A stretch of DNA of 64,000 nt from Rotaria sp. Silwood1 (Eukaryota; Rotifera; Eurotatoria; Philodinida; Philodinidae), in assembly GCA_905250075.1 (NCBI GenBank), contig CAJNOP010000855.1, positions 9,944-73,943 on the forward strand, in the 5' to 3' direction. Below are positions 60,801 to 64,000 of the stretch, piece by piece (the stretch's first letter is position 1; each line of letters starts with the position of its first letter). The position numbers and the translations under genes are program-made. Under the pieces are notes generated by a model. That model ran no database searches, was not told the origin of the DNA, and worked only from the letters and a program-made list of their open reading frames with translations.

Positions 60801-63800
60801 TAATTAATGGTTTAAAATATGATTTATTACTTATTGGACAAACAACAACACCAAATATAAATTTTTCATTTTTAACATATAATTTTGGTACATGTTTTGT
60901 TTATCGTGCTGGTATGCCAGAAAATACATGTCAATTAATAATAACAAATCAAGATACAAAAGATCATACAATTGAATGTTTATATCAATCAACAGCACAA
61001 TTAATGTTAGATTTTAAAACAGGTTTAATATCATCAAAACAAAGTATTGTTTGTAAATTTACATTTTATCCACGTGAACAAAAAATTTATCGAGAAAATA
61101 TTCAATTTGAAATTGATGGTTTAACAATTATTAATGTTATTATTGAAGGTGAAGGTGTTGATTTTCGAGTTGAATTAGCTGAACCAAAACATAAAATTCT
61201 TAATTTAGGTAAGATTAATTAATATTAAGAAGAAATAAAATTTCTATTAGTAATAAACATATTCTAATTATGAATGATCTCAGGTTTTTTTTTTTGACTT
61301 TTTTTTCTACTGTTTATTAGTTGTTTTTTATGTATGATGAGTAAGTATATTTGATTTATGAGAGTTATCGATAGAGAATGAATGGTTCGATCAATGTCAA
61401 CGCCTTATAACATTGAATGCTAATGAGTATAAAATGATAGCAATTATTTGTCAATTAATAAATCAGAATCTAGCTTAACTAATGTTTATATCATATTGAA
61501 AAGTTCAAAAAGATAAATCATATTTTATTTTAGGTGCATTACAAGCAGGTAAAAGTGTTACACGTGAAGTTTGTCTTGTTAATCGTAGTCGTGCATGTAT
61601 ATCAAATTGTTACGTAACATTACTTGCATCGGAAAATAGTACCGTTCGTGATACTCTAACAATTCAACCAACAAGTCCAATAGCATTAAAAGCTCGAGGT
61701 GGTACAACAACCGTATCAGTTAAATTTACACCTCGTTCACGTTTAGCACCATTTGTTGAACAAATCTTTTTAAAATATGGTGATTTAGATGTTCCAATGT
61801 TTGCTGTACGTGGTTGTTGTCAAGGTTATGATATAAGTCTTGATTCTGATACACTTCCATTTGGTGCTGTTGGTAAAGATTGTTCATTAACACGTAAACT
61901 TATTCTATCAAATCGTGGTGATATTGGTGCATCATTTTCATGGAATATTGCACAATTACGTGATACACCATTTCGTGTATCACCAACAAATGGTTATATT
62001 GCACCAGGACAAGAAACAACAATTGAATTTATTTTTCAACCACGTACTATACGACATGATATACGTTGTGATAAACTTGAATGTCGATTAGAAGGTACAC
62101 AATCTGTTTATGTAACATTATGTGGTTCATGTATTGAAGTTGCACCTGCACGTGAAACAATTGTTATAACAACAGCTGTACGTTCAAAAGAATTATCAAA
62201 ACCAATTGTATTAAAAAATAATACAAATACATTATGGACATTAACACCAATTATAAGTGGAGAATATTTTTCTGGTTCAGATACAGTTATTATTGAATCA
62301 AATTCATCAAAAAATTATGAATTAACTTATTTACCATTAACTGAAGGTAATTATATTAAAATAATAATTTAATCTTAAATTAATTTTTTCTATTTAGGTA
62401 AACATAATGGTACATTATTTTTTCCATTACCAGATGGTAATGGTCTTCTTTATAATGTTATTGGTAATGCTGAAGCACCACGTGCATCAGGTAAATTTAT
62501 ACGTGAAGTACCATGTAAAACACCATATGTTGAATTATTATCAATTGAAAATTGGTTAAAAAAACCACAACGTTTTCGTGTAACACATGAAATAATTAAA
62601 CAAGATCGTCCAGAAGTTACAACAACAATAAAATATTTAGAATTTATTGATGTTGCACCTAAATCAAAACGTGATTTTAAATTACAATTTTATTCATATA
62701 AAGAATGTATACAACAAATAAAAATTATATTTAAAAATGAACAAACACAAGAATATATATGGTATGATATAACATTTAAATCAATTGTTGATAAACGTAA
62801 TGCACCAACAATAGCAAATATTGATTTAACAACACATGTACGACAACAAACATCACATGATATTATACTTGATAATCCATTACCACATAAAGTTACATTT
62901 CAAGGTCAATGTTCACATCCAGATATACTTTTACCACCTGAACAAGTTTCAATTCCAGCTAATTCACAAGTAAATATTTTCTATAATAATTAGATTAGAA
63001 TTATCAATAATACTTTAAAAGTTACAATAACAATTTTCTATGTAATGTAATGGAATATTTTGTTTTTCTTTATTAGGGTTCATTTAATTTTACATATATG
63101 CCATTAAAAGCAGGCAAAGTTGAAACACGTCTTGAAATGAATTCAACTGAACTTGGTTTATATACTTATATGTTAACATTAAATGCATTACCAGCACGTC
63201 CTGAACGAACATTATATTTTAAAGCACCATTAGGTAATTTACAAGTATTAACAGCAAAATTTACAAGTTATGCACGTACAAAAACTGATTATATTTGTAA
63301 AGTATGTTGATTTGAAGTTTAAGAAAATAAAGGTTTTTTTTTTTTTTGATTAAAATTTATTTATTTAGATTGATCATCCAGATTTTATTGTTGATAGAAC
63401 TGTAACAGCAGCACCAAGTTCATCACCATCAACAATGGAAGTTAGTGTTGATGTTACATATGAACCATCACAATTAGGTGATGTACGTGCAACATTAACA
63501 ATTAGTTCACCATCAAGTAGTGATTATACATTTCCATTAGTTGGTCTTGGTGAATTACCTAAACCACAAGGTCCATTTACAATTAAAGCTGGTGGTAATA
63601 CAACAATAACATTTAAAAATATATTTGCTCAAGCATTAACATATACATTTAATGTTGATAATCCACTTTTTCATGTTACTAAAAGTCAAGAATTAATTCA
63701 AGCAAGAAAATCACATAGAATTGTTGTTTCATTTGATGGATCAGATACAACAAATAAAGCTGATGTTATGGCTAAATTAATTGTTTCATGCCCAAAAACT

Positions 63801-63872
63801 ACAGGATCAACAAATACATCAAGTTCAAGTGTACAATGGATTTATTATCTCAAAGGTATTACACCTTCATAG
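39875..63872 (+). CDS. HYDIN: HYDIN, central-pair apparatus protein of motile cilia (complete)
   Basis: 56 exons sum to 15,795 nt, or 5,264 residues (human HYDIN is about 5,100); every junction is in phase. HYDIN belongs to the C2 projection of the central pair and is needed for ciliary bending. The chain is mostly ASH/MSP-like beta domains, with a kinase-like insert near residue 1971. Exons (start-end): 39875-40003, 40064-40189, 40240-40359, 40415-40549, 40608-40810, 40871-40995, 41044-41298, 41431-42394, 42606-43154, 43234-44104, 44274-44635, 44685-45687, 46227-46406, 46470-46634, 46690-46956, 47021-47123, 47180-47236, 47472-47783, 47838-48047, 48453-48730, 48794-48977, 49050-49191, 49241-49312, 49372-49611, 49667-49816, 49873-50045, 50252-50361, 50426-50602, 50906-51054, 51111-51223, 51293-51482, 51546-51728, 51789-51908, 51983-52148, 52221-52393, 53300-53519, 53583-53782, 53842-53962, 54061-54341, 54394-54555, 54623-54703, 54874-55012, 55789-55959, 56030-56137, 56198-56587, 56646-57018, 57914-58075, 58136-58523, 58593-59186, 59252-59482, 59826-59964, 60044-61208, 61534-62346, 62398-62969, 63077-63301, 63369-63872. 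Start ATG 39875 opens the first exon; the chain ends YYLKGITPS. Confidence 0.96.
47472..48977 (+). other. HYDIN: Adenylate-kinase-like P-loop insert of HYDIN (exons 18-21)
   Basis: The Walker A motif GPPGSGKT (residues 1971-1978) is split by the intron 47784-47837, with G1976 shared between exons. It is followed by MISRELSQRYDCALLNLDQV, the substrate-binding helix and strand seen in nucleoside-kinase folds, and after a linker by DCIHGVIFDSLE, matching the Walker B strand. Vertebrate HYDIN has the same insert. The P-loop residues are intact, so nucleotide binding is plausible; catalytic activity is not shown. Confidence 0.85.
48133..48412. mobile_element. hAT-type palindromic MITE in HYDIN intron 19
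   Basis: Ends TAGAGGTCGACAAGCTCAG and its inverse (closing CCCCTA), with a perfect 8-bp duplication ATCATTAG (48125-48132 and 48413-48420). The two halves are almost complete inverse copies made of GAGCTGAGCTGAAC, CCGGTTCG and GAACACTTTTGTTC units. 280 bp. It lies in the 405-bp intron 48048-48452, most of which it accounts for. Confidence 0.95.
49050..50602 (+). other. HYDIN: Charged coiled-coil and low-complexity linker of HYDIN (exons 22-28)
   Basis: Exons 22-23 are rich in Glu, Gln, Arg and Lys and read as a long helix. Exon 24 has alanine runs (PAAAAAASKGG and AATAAATAAGG), and exons 25-28 are Lys/Asp/Ser-rich. The introns here are short and this is the least conserved part of the chain, separating the kinase-like insert from the C-terminal ASH repeats. 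Confidence 0.75.
52556..52980. mobile_element. hAT-like MITE in HYDIN intron 35
   Basis: Inverted ends CAGAGATGTCCAT / ATGGACATCTCTG match the CAGNGNTGTCCA style of many hAT elements. The flanking octamers TTTTAGAT and TTTTACAA agree at 6 of 8 positions, so the duplication is decayed. The subterminal parts are packed with GCGGCGCGGCAGCGG units, far more GC-rich than the surroundings, around an AT-rich core. 425 bp within the 906-bp intron. Confidence 0.8.
55013..55788. other. Large HYDIN intron 42, no recognised element
   Basis: 776 bp, AT-rich, between exons 42 and 43. No transposon ends, duplications or ORF seen; its size is unusual for this gene. Confidence 0.5.
57311..57781. mobile_element. 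MITE-like inverted-end element in HYDIN intron 46
   Basis: The left end GTGTACTCAAAAAGTGAGTAC and the right end GTTCACTTTTTGTAGTACAC are imperfect inverses, with the same ACTTTTTG core. In between is a GTCCGTCCGGCCGGCCG stretch and no known protein. No clear target duplication was found. 471 bp inside the 895-bp intron 57019-57913. Confidence 0.5.
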
Positions 63873-63986
63873 ACAATATTATTATTATTATTATTATTAT
63901 GCATAATTGTCGAACATGAGAACAGTGATGAAAACATTAATTTTCTTTTTATGATGTTTTTTTTTTGTTTAGAAAAAAAAAATAAT

Positions 63987-63992
63987 AATAAA
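63987..63992 (+). terminator. HYDIN: Candidate polyadenylation signal of HYDIN
   Basis: AATAAA about 115 bases after the HYDIN stop codon, in an A-rich tail region. It is the only canonical hexamer seen between the stop and the window end; cleavage would fall at or beyond the edge. Confidence 0.45.
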
Positions 63993-64000
63993 CTTTATTT

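Overview
The window is eukaryotic, AT-rich animal DNA, most likely from a bdelloid rotifer (Rotaria-like). This is inference. It rests on many very short GT-AG introns (often 40-80 bp), (TGTGGG)n/(CCCACA)n arrays matching the telomere hexamer I recall for bdelloids, a rotifer-style ADP-ribosyltransferase gene, stonustoxin-like and FN3 genes, and a dense mix of small DNA transposons. No bacterial operon, rRNA, tRNA or CRISPR was recognised. Positions 24001-24100 are an assembly gap.

Layout. 1-3 kb: a hAT-type repeat end, then a single-exon ADP-ribosyltransferase gene whose C-terminal half looks like a response-regulator receiver. 3.9-14.8 kb: what reads as one large (10.9 kb) two-gene DNA transposon. 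It has matching termini (3893 and 14760), GTTTAAAC-type subterminal motifs, a decayed CACTA/EnSpm-like transposase gene and an upstream BEN-like accessory gene, both on the minus strand, with a deleted mariner inserted between them. 15-24 kb: an NMNAT-type adenylyltransferase, several long inverted repeats, and a Tc1-type element carrying two further nested elements. 24.9-26.7 kb: a RING-like protein with one zinc ligand changed. 27.9-32.2 kb: a stonustoxin-like/FN3 gene, apparently spliced in phase to a PARP-like module. It is broken by a hAT MITE, in-frame stops and frameshifts. 34.9-35.3 kb: a small two-exon orphan gene. 38.2-39.0 kb: a two-exon secreted FN3 protein with a GPI-type tail.

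39.9-63.9 kb (plus strand) is a complete HYDIN gene, the central-pair protein of motile cilia. I resolved 56 exons; they sum to 15,795 nt (5,264 codons plus stop) with every junction in phase. It includes the P-loop kinase-like insert typical of HYDIN and appears intact although at least three MITE-like elements sit in its introns.

The most unusual large-scale signal is a set of eleven telomere-like hairpins between 1.1 and 36.4 kb. In all of them a G-rich TGTGGG-type strand comes first and a C-rich CCCACA-type strand second, which is the orientation of a telomere-telomere junction. None was seen in the HYDIN half.
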